Below are positions 47,314 through 56,094 of a DNA stretch of 64,000 bases, one piece after another. Both the position numbers and the translations under genes were made by a program. Positions within the stretch are counted from its first letter, which is position 1. Each line of letters starts with the position of its first letter. The notes under the pieces were generated by a model. It saw nothing but the letters and a program-made list of their open reading frames with translations. It was not told the DNA's origin and did no database searches. The stretch is from positions 1,588,501-1,652,500 of the forward strand of contig NZ_MQUC01000003.1 in assembly GCF_002994045.1 (NCBI RefSeq), in the 5' to 3' direction. This DNA is from Nonlabens agnitus (GTDB taxonomy: Bacteria; Bacteroidota; Bacteroidia; Flavobacteriales; Flavobacteriaceae).

Positions 47314-47930
47314 AATTTTGTTTTTTGGATCACGGTTGCTGGTAATAATCTACCCATCACATTTTTAAGTGACGGTTCTATTACCAGGAATTTCCATGTA
47401 TCATCTGTAGTTGACTTAACGGCTAACGCATTTTTTAAATTATCGATAGCAAATACTTCTTTCTTTTTATCAAAACGTATGGATGAATCTGGCAAGGATT
47501 CATTGAGCATATCTACGATAAATTTTGTCGTGGAGTCTCGCGATTGCTCATCATCTGTAGCATCAAATAGGTTGATGTATTTAAGCTCAAATTGTTGACG
47601 GAACTGGAATGGTATGTAAACCTGACTGCCGTCCACGATTTTACTATCCATGCTCACAACTTCTACACTATTTATTTTAACTTCAGTATCTGCGCTTTCA
47701 AAGGTTTGCTTCATTTCCTGGACCAGCTTCTCTTTGTTATAAACATTGAAGAGATTGTCAGGCATATAGGAGGTAGCTTGAGTGTACTGGCGGCTTTTCA
47801 AGGCGCTTGCATACTTGGCAAAGTCTGATTTGAGTTGGACCTCGTCACTTTGTGCAACGCCCATAAAGGATGTCGTCAGAAAAACGAACAATAAAAGATT
47901 TTTCAAGACTATTTTTTTCTGAAGCTGCAT
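47310..47930 (-). CDS. Secreted protein of unknown function upstream of tpiA
   Basis: 206 aa with a signal peptide (core NLLLFVFLTTSFMGVAQ). The mature part begins DEVQLKSDFAKYASALKSRQYTQATSYMPDNLF, a helical pattern reminiscent of NTF2-like folds, but I cannot assign a family. It overlaps tpiA by 4 bp and has a TATCTTTG promoter element at 47952-47959, so it heads the tpiA-prmA-clpS unit. Confidence 0.8.
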   Translation of the reverse strand: MQLQKKIVLKNLLLFVFLTTSFMGVAQSDEVQLKSDFAKYASALKSRQYTQATSYMPDNLFNVYNKEKLVQEMKQTFESADTEVKINSVEVVSMDSKIVDGSQVYIPFQFRQQFELKYINLFDATDDEQSRDSTTKFIVDMLNESLPDSSIRFDKKKEVFAIDNLKNALAVKSTTDDTWKFLVIEPSLKNVMGRLLPATVIQKTKL

Positions 47931-47951
47931 AGCTTCCGATTAAACTTATTT

Positions 47952-47959
47952 CAAAGATA
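47952..47959 (-). promoter_or_regulatory. Candidate -7 element for the tpiA unit
   Basis: Minus-strand TATCTTTG, exact TAnnTTTG, 21 bp before the start of the secreted protein that precedes tpiA. The leader would be about 16 nt. No good -33 box. Confidence 0.5.
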
Positions 47960-48009
47960 TTGAACTTAATGGTCTTTACGGCTATCTATAAGATTGGGGT
48001 GAAGCAACC

Positions 48010-49083
48010 TTAGTCCAACTTTACTCGTGGATCCAGCCACACATAGATCAAATCTACCAAGATATTGATCATGATAAACAATGTCGCAATCACTAAAACG
48101 GCACCCGTTATAACGGGTAGATCCAACGTATTCAACGCCTCGACAATTTCCTTGCCCAATCCATTCCAGTTAAAAATATACTCTACAAAAACGGCACCAG
48201 CCAGCATGCTGGCAAACCAACCGCTCACCGCAGTGATCACCGGATTAAGTGCATTCTTAAAGGCATGTTTTGTGATGACCTGGTATTTAGTAAGACCTTT
48301 CGCGTAAGCGGTAACAATATACTCTTGGCTCATTACTTCCAACAGGCTGTTGCGCATTAACTGGCTAATTACCGCCAACGGACGTATTCCCAAAACAACA
48401 GCTGGAAGAATCAAATTGCGCCATTGTAACTGTATGTTTTCGCCATAATCATCCAATTCATACAAGCTACCGCTCATACGTAGGCCCGTCAATTCATGCA
48501 ACAGGTAACCAAATAAAAATGCGAAGATGATGGCACTGAAAAAACTAGGCACGCTCATGCCCATGGTACTGACTAACTGTATGGTATGATCTACCCAATT
48601 GCCTTTATTCAAAGCAGAGATGACTCCTAAAACAAGGCCTATCAACAAAGCAATTGTTATTGCGACCACAGCGAGAATGATGGTATTGGGCAAGGTCTCA
48701 CCTATCACTAGGCTTACCTTTTTACCAGATTTTTGAAAGGATTCCCGCAAGTAAGGTAGTTTGAGCATCAAACTCGTTGCTGAAAAGCTGATCAAACGAA
48801 CACCTGTGTATTTACCATCATCGTAGGTGAAATCATCACTTGAATTGGAGTGAATGGATAGCGGACTCAAATCATTGAGAAAGTACACATATTGCTGACC
48901 TAAGGATTGATCAAACCCGTATTTAGCTCGCACTGCCGCGAGTTGCTCTTCGCTTTCATTTTGTCCCAACATCATCTGTGCTGGATCTCCAGGTAATAGA
49001 TAAAACAATAGGAACACGACAGTCACCACGCCATACAGTGTGAGAAACGCATACCCCAATTTTTTAATCAGGTATTGGATCAT
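48010..49083 (-). CDS. ABC transporter permease, DppB/OppB-type
   Basis: 357 aa inner-membrane permease with six helices. The N-terminus (LIKKLGYAFLTLYGVVTVVFLLFYLLPGDP) and the EAA loop (EYIVTAYAKGLTKYQVITKHAFKNAL) are typical of peptide/nickel permeases of the OppB type. An insert at about 65-120 precedes the second helix. It is an orphan: no OppC partner, ATPase or binding protein lies nearby. It overlaps the preceding DoxX/MauE-type gene by 4 bp. Confidence 0.9.
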   Translation of the reverse strand: MIQYLIKKLGYAFLTLYGVVTVVFLLFYLLPGDPAQMMLGQNESEEQLAAVRAKYGFDQSLGQQYVYFLNDLSPLSIHSNSSDDFTYDDGKYTGVRLISFSATSLMLKLPYLRESFQKSGKKVSLVIGETLPNTIILAVVAITIALLIGLVLGVISALNKGNWVDHTIQLVSTMGMSVPSFFSAIIFAFLFGYLLHELTGLRMSGSLYELDDYGENIQLQWRNLILPAVVLGIRPLAVISQLMRNSLLEVMSQEYIVTAYAKGLTKYQVITKHAFKNALNPVITAVSGWFASMLAGAVFVEYIFNWNGLGKEIVEALNTLDLPVITGAVLVIATLFIMINILVDLIYVWLDPRVKLD

Positions 49084-50174
49084 AGATTGAGCTCATCAAA
49101 ATCATTCCAGTGCGATTTACCGGTGATCACGCCATTCTTGACTAATACCACACCAGGATTAGAACGTATCATTGTTTTGAGAGCTGTACCATCAGTGGTG
49201 TAAAAATTGACATCGAGCCCATAGGTTTCTTTTGCTTGATCCGTCTCGCTAGGCGCAGAAGAACTCAAAGCAATGACTCGATAGCCAGCAGCTTTAGCAG
49301 ATTTCACAAACTTAGACAACTGGAGCATCCCGCGATTTTCAGCATTATTAAGGTTGTACATCACCAAAAGTGCCACTTTAGGCTCGCTTAAAATTTCTTG
49401 AGTGATGTCACCTTGTTCTTCAGAAGTTATGGCAAAATCGTGAATGGGCGGTTCAAAACCTTTTTCAAGAAGTCTGGTCTCTACTTTTGTATAATTAGGT
49501 CTTCCTTCTGGTGGTAATCCTTTGGTAGTAATTATTTCTTCTTTACCATCAACATCATAATACCAGTCATAACCATACACATCAGGTCTATCTGGATCAG
49601 GTTGCATCGCTTGGTTAATATCAGTTCCAGTTTTATAAGCTCTAAAATCTATGATAGGTAAGTGCATCAATACATAATACGCAATTCCAAAACAGCCAAT
49701 CGTTACCAACATCGTGGTCAACATGCCTGTAAACTTTTTAAACAATGGCCTTATTAAAGACACATTCATAAAAAGAATCACAATCATGAACAACAAGATC
49801 ACATCCTTAGTAAAACTTTGCCATGGCGTCAATGGAATAGCGTCGCCAAAACACCCACAATCAGTCACTTTATTAAAATATGCCGAATAAAACGTGAGAA
49901 ACGTGAAGAAAATGATCATCAATAAAAGCGACCATACTGTGAACCTTTTTTGAAATCCAATCAACAACATCACGCCTAGAATCACTTCAAGAATGACCAA
50001 GAAAATGGCTAGAGGCAAGGCAAAAGGTTGTAAAAATTCCAATCCCAGTACCGCGGCACTAAAATATTCATCCAGCTTAAAAGAAAACCCTACAGGATCA
50101 TTCAGTTTTACCAGACCACTAAAAATGAAAAGAATACCGACAAAGACCCTACAAAAACCAACTAATAACTTCAT
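49080..50174 (-). CDS. DoxX/MauE-like membrane protein with C-terminal thioredoxin-like domain (BT_3928-type)
   Basis: 364 aa. The N-terminal four-helix DoxX/MauE-like domain (about 5-145) begins FCRVFVGILFIFSGLVKLNDPVGF and has CGCFGD at about 106-111, as in MauE and related disulfide-handling proteins. A further helix (about 150-175) leads to a C-terminal domain (about 245-360) shaped like a redoxin (EPKVALLVMYNLNNAENRGMLQLSKF...VIALSSS) but without a CxxC pair. I know this protein type as conserved next to tpiA in Bacteroidota. Function unproven; thiol redox handling is the inference. Confidence 0.82.
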   Translation of the reverse strand: MKLLVGFCRVFVGILFIFSGLVKLNDPVGFSFKLDEYFSAAVLGLEFLQPFALPLAIFLVILEVILGVMLLIGFQKRFTVWSLLLMIIFFTFLTFYSAYFNKVTDCGCFGDAIPLTPWQSFTKDVILLFMIVILFMNVSLIRPLFKKFTGMLTTMLVTIGCFGIAYYVLMHLPIIDFRAYKTGTDINQAMQPDPDRPDVYGYDWYYDVDGKEEIITTKGLPPEGRPNYTKVETRLLEKGFEPPIHDFAITSEEQGDITQEILSEPKVALLVMYNLNNAENRGMLQLSKFVKSAKAAGYRVIALSSSAPSETDQAKETYGLDVNFYTTDGTALKTMIRSNPGVVLVKNGVITGKSHWNDFDELNL

Positions 50175-50237
50175 AAAAATATAATTGCCCTAAAGATACT
50201 AAGCCCAACTCGAGAAATCAGAAAAATCGTAACATGA

Positions 50238-50270
50238 AAAATCCCCAAACGTGAGACGCTTGGGGACTTT
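50238..50270 (-). terminator. Terminator of the cyclophilin-FKBP gene
   Basis: Hairpin with arms CCCCAA...TTGGGG plus an inner CGT/ACG stem separated by one mismatch (50243-50265). On the minus strand it is followed by TTTTT. It lies about 20 bp after the stop codon. Confidence 0.85.
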
Positions 50271-50287
50271 AATTATTTAAAAGATAT

Positions 50288-51220
50288 TTATCTAACGGCC
50301 ATCAACTCTACATCAAAGACCAATGTGGCATTAGGTGGAATCACCCCACCAGCGCCAGCACTACCATAGGCAATGTGTGATGGAATCACAAATCTTGCCT
50401 TATCGCCTACTTGCAATAACTGGATACCTTCATCCCATCCAGCAATTACCTGACCTACTCCTAACTGGAAATCGATTGGTTTTTTGCGCTCAAAGCTGGA
50501 GTCAAAGACTTTACCATTAGGAAGCATTCCTTTGTAGTGAACACTTACCATCTTTCCTTTCTCTGCTTTAGTACCAGATCCTTTATTGATGATCTTGTAT
50601 CTCAAACCGCTGTCGGTTTTATCAAATCCAGCAGCAATTTCATCCAATTCTTGTTCTGCCTGCTTTCTTGCCTGTTCTTCACGGGCCTTGGCCGCACCAG
50701 TAAATTGTCGGAACGATTCTACAGCGTTGTATGCTTTAGCTTCATCACCTTCACGAATAATTTCAACGCCTTTTATTTCATCACCTTGAGCGATAGCGTC
50801 AACAACATCTTGTCCTTCTACAACCTTACCAAAAACCGTATGCTTGTCATCCAACCATGCTGTCTCTATATGAGTAATAAAAAATTGCGAGCCGTTGGAA
50901 CCAGGACCAGCATTTGCCATACTCAAAACTCCAGGACCGTCATGGCGCAATTCTGGATGGAACTCATCATCAAATTTGTAACCTGGATCACCAGCACCGG
51001 TACCTTGTGGATCACCACCTTGAATCATGAAGTCTGGAATGACTCTGTGAAATTTTAATCCATTATAAAATGGTGTTCCTTGAGGTTTTGCGCTGTTTTC
51101 TAGATTTCCTTCAGCTAGTCCTACAAAATTACCAACCGTTCCCGGTGTTCTTTTGTAGTGTAATTGTAAAAGGATTTCTCCTTTAGAAGTATTTAGTTTG
51201 GCGTATAATCCGTCTTGCAT
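50288..51220 (-). CDS. Dual peptidyl-prolyl isomerase: cyclophilin fused to FKBP
   Basis: 310 aa joining two unrelated prolyl isomerase folds. Cyclophilin domain at 4-155: [13 protein letters not shown] with R59, SQFFI (Q112), W122 and H127. A charged helical linker at about 165-200 ([20 protein letters not shown]) leads to the FKBP domain at 200-310: Y229, F239-D240, W262 in AGWDEG, Y285. Both active sites look intact. No signal peptide, so cytoplasmic. The ATG at 51220 is chosen over a TTG at 51244 because a promoter box (51242-51249) overlaps the TTG. Confidence 0.93.
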   Translation of the reverse strand: MQDGLYAKLNTSKGEILLQLHYKRTPGTVGNFVGLAEGNLENSAKPQGTPFYNGLKFHRVIPDFMIQGGDPQGTGAGDPGYKFDDEFHPELRHDGPGVLSMANAGPGSNGSQFFITHIETAWLDDKHTVFGKVVEGQDVVDAIAQGDEIKGVEIIREGDEAKAYNAVESFRQFTGAAKAREEQARKQAEQELDEIAAGFDKTDSGLRYKIINKGSGTKAEKGKMVSVHYKGMLPNGKVFDSSFERKKPIDFQLGVGQVIAGWDEGIQLLQVGDKARFVIPSHIAYGSAGAGGVIPPNATLVFDVELMAVR

Positions 51221-51241
51221 GTCTATTAATTTTTCAGTTTG

Positions 51242-51249
51242 CAAAGTTA
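51242..51249 (-). promoter_or_regulatory. -7 promoter element of the dual isomerase gene
   Basis: Minus-strand TAACTTTG, exact TAnnTTTG, 21 bp before the ATG at 51220. It covers the alternative TTG codon at 51244, so transcription would begin inside the longer frame. Confidence 0.5.
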
Positions 51250-51288
51250 AGTGATCTAAAAAACAATTTTAGAACTACCACCACCAAT

Positions 51289-51320
51289 AAAAACGCCTTG
51301 CTGGATAACAAGGCGTTTAA
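51289..51320 (-). terminator. Terminator of the unknown secreted protein gene
   Basis: Ten-bp perfect stem AAACGCCTTG / CAAGGCGTTT (51291-51300 with 51309-51318), 8-base loop, followed by TTTATT on the minus strand; 13 bp after the stop. Confidence 0.9.
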
Positions 51321-51331
51321 GTTTTAAATAG

Positions 51332-51916
51332 TTATTTTTTAATTTTTGCGCGTTTGAAATAAACTCCATCATCCCAATCGTTACGGGCATAGCCATCATC
51401 GAAATGTCCAAAATTATGGGAAGCACAATCGTGACGTCTTCCTAAATCTGCATAAACATCTACATGACCACGAGCGGCAATAAGTCTGCCTTTTTTATCG
51501 TATCTCACTTCTAGTCCGCCAACACGATCCAGAATACCGCGGTAATAGTCCACATCCAGACGGCCTATTCTAGCGACAGTACCATCACGATTGTAGGATA
51601 CTCTCGTGTTATTGATCAAAGTCAATTGACCTAATCTGTTATAACGTACATTTCCTTGGCTCACGCCTACACTGCGTCGTCTATTCATAGCGGGCCTTAT
51701 GCAAATCGTAGCATTTGAGTATCTAGGAATGTTAAACTCCAGCCTGCCGTCAGGATAGAGGGCAAAATCAATAAAATTGTGAGTGAACAGTACCGGCTGC
51801 ACTTTCTTGTAACGCTTTGAGTACCCTTCGATAAGTCCATCGCTTGAGGATGTGTCCATTGCCTGCGCAGTAGTCAACATTAGACAAGCTGCCATAAATA
51901 GTAGAATTTTTTTCAT
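51332..51916 (-). CDS. Secreted protein of unknown function
   Basis: 194 aa with a clear signal peptide (MKKILLFMAACLMLTTAQA). The mature part is rich in Arg, Tyr and Asp, with repeated short strands of the kind VRYNRLGQLTLINNTRVSYNRDGTVARIGRLDVDYY that suggest a beta-repeat fold, and a His/Asp-rich tail (RRHDCASHNFGHFDDGYARNDWDDG). I do not recognise a family. Single-gene unit with its own terminator; an 11-bp perfect inverted repeat lies 25 bp upstream (51941-51974). Confidence 0.82.
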   Translation of the reverse strand: MKKILLFMAACLMLTTAQAMDTSSSDGLIEGYSKRYKKVQPVLFTHNFIDFALYPDGRLEFNIPRYSNATICIRPAMNRRRSVGVSQGNVRYNRLGQLTLINNTRVSYNRDGTVARIGRLDVDYYRGILDRVGGLEVRYDKKGRLIAARGHVDVYADLGRRHDCASHNFGHFDDGYARNDWDDGVYFKRAKIKK

Positions 51917-51940
51917 AACTATAGTATTAGGGTGTCGCCT

Positions 51941-51974
51941 ACTCTATAAGCTTTTCGGCATCCGCTTATAGAGT
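51941..51974. repeat. 11-bp perfect inverted repeat upstream of unknown secreted protein
   Basis: ACTCTATAAGC (51941-51951) and GCTTATAGAGT (51964-51974) separated by 12 bases. There is no T-run, and it lies 25 bp before the start codon on the minus strand, so it is better read as an operator or 5'-leader hairpin than a terminator. Confidence 0.8.
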
Positions 51975-52062
51975 GGATTCCAAGCATCGTGCCATTTACG
52001 AAATCGTTTGCGTAACTCGTTTGTAAAGATTGGATCAAATCACTATTAATGAATAGAATGAG

Positions 52063-52082
52063 TTCGCTTTCGCGAAAGCGAA
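52063..52082. repeat. Common palindrome, 20-bp intergenic copy
   Basis: Perfect 20-bp palindrome with core GCTTTCGCGAAAGC at 52066-52079, between two divergent genes. Confidence 0.9.
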
Positions 52083-52221
52083 ATATTCTTCAGACCACAT
52101 CTATTCCAACTGCTTTTGAGATAGCAGAAACCCATTTTACAGGTCCGTAAGTTGGAAATGAGCAAAAAAATATCCTTTAAAATCTAATGATATTTACGGT
52201 CGGCCGTTATCTTCGTTTTCT

Positions 52222-52755
52222 ATGAAAACCAAAAAGACCTTTCTCAGAACAATTTTGGCACTATGCCTCATCATCGTCACAACCTCCTGCGGGTCCTCTG
52301 ATGACGATTGTATGCGATCCATCGTCGTTCCTCAATTTTATCAAGTGGGCAATCAAATCTACACAACTCAAGGCACGATAGACGTACCTTGCGATTTTCC
52401 AGATCCTACTGCGGCGCAACCTATTGAACCACCATTTCTAGCAGATTTTTCTTACGAGATTCTTTTCTTTGAATTCACGCCTGATACTGGAAACGACACC
52501 AGAAGGCTGCAGTTTGACATCCAATTGAATAACAACAGTAATGCCGCTATCACAGGACAACCTATTAGCACCGTAGTAGCAGATGAGATTACTACTACAG
52601 GCAGTTTATTTGTTAATGAAGCAACAGAACCTTGTCTCAACATACCAGCAAACTCCAGCTGCATATTCTCTGTAGATTTTGAAGAACGCCTGGATGTAGG
52701 TATTATCAATTCTATTGAAATAACAAACGTCCAGTATCTTTTGAATGATAATTGA
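52222..52755 (+). CDS. Putative lipoprotein of unknown function
   Basis: 177 aa. Lipoprotein signal with C23 (VTTSC) followed by GSSDDD, a typical flavobacterial surface-lipoprotein start. The rest is a beta-rich domain with paired cysteines (Cys in DVPCDFPD and in PCLNIPANSSCIF). No family recognised. Short leader; a bidirectional terminator follows 24 bp after the stop. Confidence 0.8.
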   Translation: MKTKKTFLRTILALCLIIVTTSCGSSDDDCMRSIVVPQFYQVGNQIYTTQGTIDVPCDFPDPTAAQPIEPPFLADFSYEILFFEFTPDTGNDTRRLQFDIQLNNNSNAAITGQPISTVVADEITTTGSLFVNEATEPCLNIPANSSCIFSVDFEERLDVGIINSIEITNVQYLLNDN

Positions 52756-52779
52756 TTTTATAGACGATTAAACTCCACT

Positions 52780-52809
52780 AAAAATGCCCAGCGATTGCTG
52801 GGCATTTTT
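52780..52809. terminator. Bidirectional terminator between lipoprotein gene and recQ
   Basis: Perfect 13-bp stem AAAAATGCCCAGC / GCTGGGCATTTTT with loop GATT (52780-52809). Symmetric A/T flanks serve both convergent genes. Confidence 0.93.
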
Positions 52810-52846
52810 GGTAATGAAATTTGAAATCAATTAGCTGTTACTACAG

Positions 52847-55039
52847 TTAATTCCCAACCTCACTAATAAACTTCAAACGATACAAGCGGATTTCCTCTTC
52901 CTCGTACTCGCCGTCAAACTCTTCCATGGCGGCATCGATGTGGTCGTTTTCGGCTTCTAGGAAGTATTCATGTAAATCCTCCTGTTGCTCCTCATCCAGC
53001 ATCTCGTCTACCCAGTAACTTATGTTGAGCTTTGTACCGCTAAAAACGATACTTTCCAACTCATTGATAAGTTCGTGCATTTCCATGCCCTTGGCATCTG
53101 CAATGTCATCAAAAGAAAGTTTACGGTCAATGCTGGTAATGAAATATAGTTTATTGCCAGATTTAGTACCAGTAGATTTTATCACTAAGTCATCAGCTCT
53201 AGTGATGTCATTATCTTCTACATATCGCGCGATCAACTCTACGAACGGTTTACCAAATTTACGAGCCTTACCATCTCCTACTCCATGGATGTTTGCCATC
53301 TCTTCCAGAGTAATAGGATATTTTGTGGCCATATCATCAATCGATGGATCTTGAAATACTACATATGGTGGCACTTTCTTTTGAGTGGCGACTTTTTTGC
53401 GCAGTTCCTTGAGCATCTTGACCAGCTTATCGTCCAGTGCTGCTGCTTTACCAGATGCCGCTGGCATGGAATCTTCTTGATGATAGGTATGATCATCACT
53501 CATCATAAAGGTCTTTCCTGTTTTTAGGAATTCGCGACCCGCATCTGTAATCTTAAGCGTTCCATAAGATTCTATGTCCTTTCTTATATAGCGCGCGACC
53601 ATTACCTGTCGTATCAAGGCAGTCCAGAAGGCTGGTTCCTTGTCCTTACCACTACCAAAATATTCATGGGAATCCAGCTTGTGACTGGTAATCATCGCAT
53701 TGCTTTTACCTACTAGAATCTTGACAATATCCTTGGCTTTATAACGCTCGCCTGCAGCATCAATCACTTCGATCAGTTTTTTGACGTCGTCAACGGCTTC
53801 CCGCTGTGGTTTTGGGTTGCGCATGTTATCGTCCATGTCACCGCCATCGCCTGAGGCTGGATCAAATTCCTCACCAAAATAATGCAGGATGAACTGCCTG
53901 CGGCTCATGCTCGTTTCTGCATAGCCTACCATTTCCTGTAACAAGGCGTGTCCTATCTCTTGTTCGGCAATAGGTTTGCCAGACATGAATTTCTCGAGCT
54001 TTTCAATATCTTTATAACTATAGTAGGCTAGACAGTGACCTTCACCACCATCACGACCGGCACGACCGGTTTCTTGATAATAGGATTCAATACTTTTTGG
54101 GATATCATGATGGATTACAAAACGCACATCTGGCTTATCGATTCCCATACCAAAGGCAATCGTCGCCACCACCACGTCTACATCTTCCATCAGGAATTTA
54201 TCTTGATGAGAAGCCCTGGTCTTGCCATCAAGACCTGCGTGATACGGCACGGCTTTGATACCATTGACTTGAAGCACTTGCGACAATTCTTCCACACGCT
54301 TGCGAGACAAGCAGTAAACAATTCCAGACTTGCCTTCATTTTGTTTTATAAATCGCGTGATGTCTGCATCCACCTGATCGGTCTTGGGACGTACTTCATA
54401 AAATAGATTTGGTCTATTGAACGAAGCTTTATACGTGGTAGCATTGGGAATTTGAAGGTTCTTGAGGATATCTTCCTGTACTTTAGGTGTCGCCGTTGCC
54501 GTCAACCCTATAATAGGAATATCGTCACCTATACGATCAATGATACGTCTAAGATTCCTGTATTCTGGTCTAAAATCATGACCCCATTCACTAATACAAT
54601 GCGCCTCGTCGACCGCGAGAAAACTGATCTTCTGATCCTTCAGGAATTCTACGTACTCTTCTTTAGTAAGAGATTCTGGTGCCACATAGAGCAATTTTGT
54701 GACTCCATTGACAATATCATCCTTGACTCGTTGCACCTCGCTTTTATTCAGGCTGCTGTTCAAAACGTGCGCCACGCCTTCATCATCTGATATACCACGT
54801 ATGGCATCTACCTGATTCTTCATCAACGCAATGAGTGGTGAAACTATGATCGCCGTACCGTCCTGCATGAGTGCAGGCAACTGATAGCAAAGTGATTTAC
54901 CACCGCCAGTAGGCATAATGACAAATACATCTTCCTGATTTAATACTGAAGTGACCACGCTTTTTTGCAGTCCTCTAAACTGACTAAAACCGAAGTATTT
55001 TTTGAGGTTTTCCTCTAATCCAGATTGCTTAAATGCCAT
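52847..55039 (-). CDS. recQ: ATP-dependent DNA helicase RecQ
   Basis: 730 aa 3'-5' helicase for recombination repair. Walker A MPTGGGKS (42-49), DEAH (144-147), motif VI QETGRAGRDGG, RQC region at about 345-520 and HRDC domain at about 560-640. In the zinc-binding part of RQC the usual cysteines are not evident (the segment reads MVGYAETSMSRRQFILHYFGEEF), a variation I recall from other Bacteroidota RecQ proteins. An acidic C-terminal extension of about 90 residues follows the HRDC domain. Confidence 0.95.
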   Translation of the reverse strand: MAFKQSGLEENLKKYFGFSQFRGLQKSVVTSVLNQEDVFVIMPTGGGKSLCYQLPALMQDGTAIIVSPLIALMKNQVDAIRGISDDEGVAHVLNSSLNKSEVQRVKDDIVNGVTKLLYVAPESLTKEEYVEFLKDQKISFLAVDEAHCISEWGHDFRPEYRNLRRIIDRIGDDIPIIGLTATATPKVQEDILKNLQIPNATTYKASFNRPNLFYEVRPKTDQVDADITRFIKQNEGKSGIVYCLSRKRVEELSQVLQVNGIKAVPYHAGLDGKTRASHQDKFLMEDVDVVVATIAFGMGIDKPDVRFVIHHDIPKSIESYYQETGRAGRDGGEGHCLAYYSYKDIEKLEKFMSGKPIAEQEIGHALLQEMVGYAETSMSRRQFILHYFGEEFDPASGDGGDMDDNMRNPKPQREAVDDVKKLIEVIDAAGERYKAKDIVKILVGKSNAMITSHKLDSHEYFGSGKDKEPAFWTALIRQVMVARYIRKDIESYGTLKITDAGREFLKTGKTFMMSDDHTYHQEDSMPAASGKAAALDDKLVKMLKELRKKVATQKKVPPYVVFQDPSIDDMATKYPITLEEMANIHGVGDGKARKFGKPFVELIARYVEDNDITRADDLVIKSTGTKSGNKLYFITSIDRKLSFDDIADAKGMEMHELINELESIVFSGTKLNISYWVDEMLDEEQQEDLHEYFLEAENDHIDAAMEEFDGEYEEEEIRLYRLKFISEVGN

Positions 55040-55059
55040 ACGGCTGCTCCCTTTTTGTT

Positions 55060-55067
55060 TATCTTTG
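55060..55067 (+). promoter_or_regulatory. Candidate -7 promoter element of kdsD operon
   Basis: TATCTTTG, exact TAnnTTTG, lying between recQ and kdsD. It would start transcription near 55072, inside the longest possible kdsD frame, supporting the downstream TTG start. Confidence 0.45.
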
Positions 55068-55125
55068 TTCGCTACAATTTACAATTAAATTCGTTTCTCA
55101 CAAACGATATAAACAGCGAACGCTC

Positions 55126-56094
55126 TTGAGCAACACAAATAAAATTCTGGAAGTCGCCCGCCGCACGATTCGTATCGAGGCAAATGCCATTAAGGAGCTG
55201 GAAGATTGTGTGGATATCGCTTTCGCGAAAGCGGTGCAACACATACACACCTCAAACGGCAGAGTCATCATTACTGGTATAGGCAAAAGCGCCATCATTG
55301 CACAGAAAATCGTGGCCACCATGAACAGCACTGGTACGCCAGCGATTTTCATGCACGCCGCAGATGCCATACATGGTGACCTGGGAATCGTTCAAAAAAA
55401 CGACGTGGTGATTTGTATTTCAAAAAGTGGAAACACTCCAGAAATAAAGGTACTCGTTCCACTTATTAAGAATTTTGACAATAAACTAATTGCGATTACC
55501 AGTAATAAGGAATCCTTTTTAGGCACCGAAGCAGATTTTATACTGCACGCTCCTATTGCCGAGGAAGCTTGCCCCAACAACCTTGCTCCTACCACAAGTA
55601 CCACGGCGCAACTAGTCATGGGTGATGCCCTAGCGATAAGCCTGCTGGAATTGAAAGGCTTCACAGATGCAGATTTTGCCCGCTACCATCCAGGTGGTGC
55701 GCTAGGTAAAAAACTTTATTTAAGAGTAAAAGATCTGGCAGATCAACGACCAAAACCTCAAGTGATACCACAAACATCAATGCGTGAGGTGATCGTGAAT
55801 ATTTCAGAAAACATGCTGGGAATGACCGTCGTTGTTGAAGATCAAAAAATACTGGGCATCATTACAGATGGTGATTTAAGACGCATGCTCACCAGCGGTA
55901 AAGATATTGACTCGCTAGTAGCCAGTGATATCATGACCGCAAACCCTAAAACTATTCCTGCAGACGCTATGGCCATACAGGCACGCGAGCTCATGGAAGA
56001 GAAGCATATTTCTCAGCTCGTGACCATTGACGATCAAAATCATTATGCCGGTGTGGTTCACATTCATGATGTAATCAGAGAAGGAATTATCTAG
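55126..56094 (+). CDS. kdsD: Arabinose-5-phosphate isomerase (KpsF/GutQ family)
   Basis: First committed step of Kdo synthesis for LPS: ribulose-5-P to arabinose-5-P. SIS domain (about 12-170) with GIGKSAIIAQK and ISKSGNTPEI, then two CBS domains (about 205-320). No ATG fits; the TTG at 55126 gives 322 aa, the family length, while the open frame from 55033 would start upstream of the promoter box and overlap recQ. An exact palindrome copy (55219-55232) encodes DIAFAKAVQ. It heads a run of close plus-strand genes (tatC starts at the next base). Confidence 0.9.
   Translation: MSNTNKILEVARRTIRIEANAIKELEDCVDIAFAKAVQHIHTSNGRVIITGIGKSAIIAQKIVATMNSTGTPAIFMHAADAIHGDLGIVQKNDVVICISKSGNTPEIKVLVPLIKNFDNKLIAITSNKESFLGTEADFILHAPIAEEACPNNLAPTTSTTAQLVMGDALAISLLELKGFTDADFARYHPGGALGKKLYLRVKDLADQRPKPQVIPQTSMREVIVNISENMLGMTVVVEDQKILGIITDGDLRRMLTSGKDIDSLVASDIMTANPKTIPADAMAIQARELMEEKHISQLVTIDDQNHYAGVVHIHDVIREGII

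Larger units (their letters stand above)
51917..52221. other. Divergent intergenic region with inverted repeat and palindrome
   Basis: 305 bp between two divergently read genes for secreted proteins. It contains an 11-bp perfect inverted repeat (51941-51974) and a 20-bp copy of the common palindrome (52063-52082). Near 52207 the sequence TATCTTCG, one mismatch from TAnnTTTG, precedes the plus-strand lipoprotein gene. Confidence 0.6.

Noticed and set aside
48295..48310. Near-match to the common palindrome (CCTTTCGCGTAAGC)
   Set aside because: Two mismatches and it encodes the conserved permease segment YAKG, so chance is sufficient.
55033..55125. N-terminal extension of kdsD
   Set aside because: It overlaps recQ and lies upstream of the likely transcription start; the family length fits the TTG at 55126.
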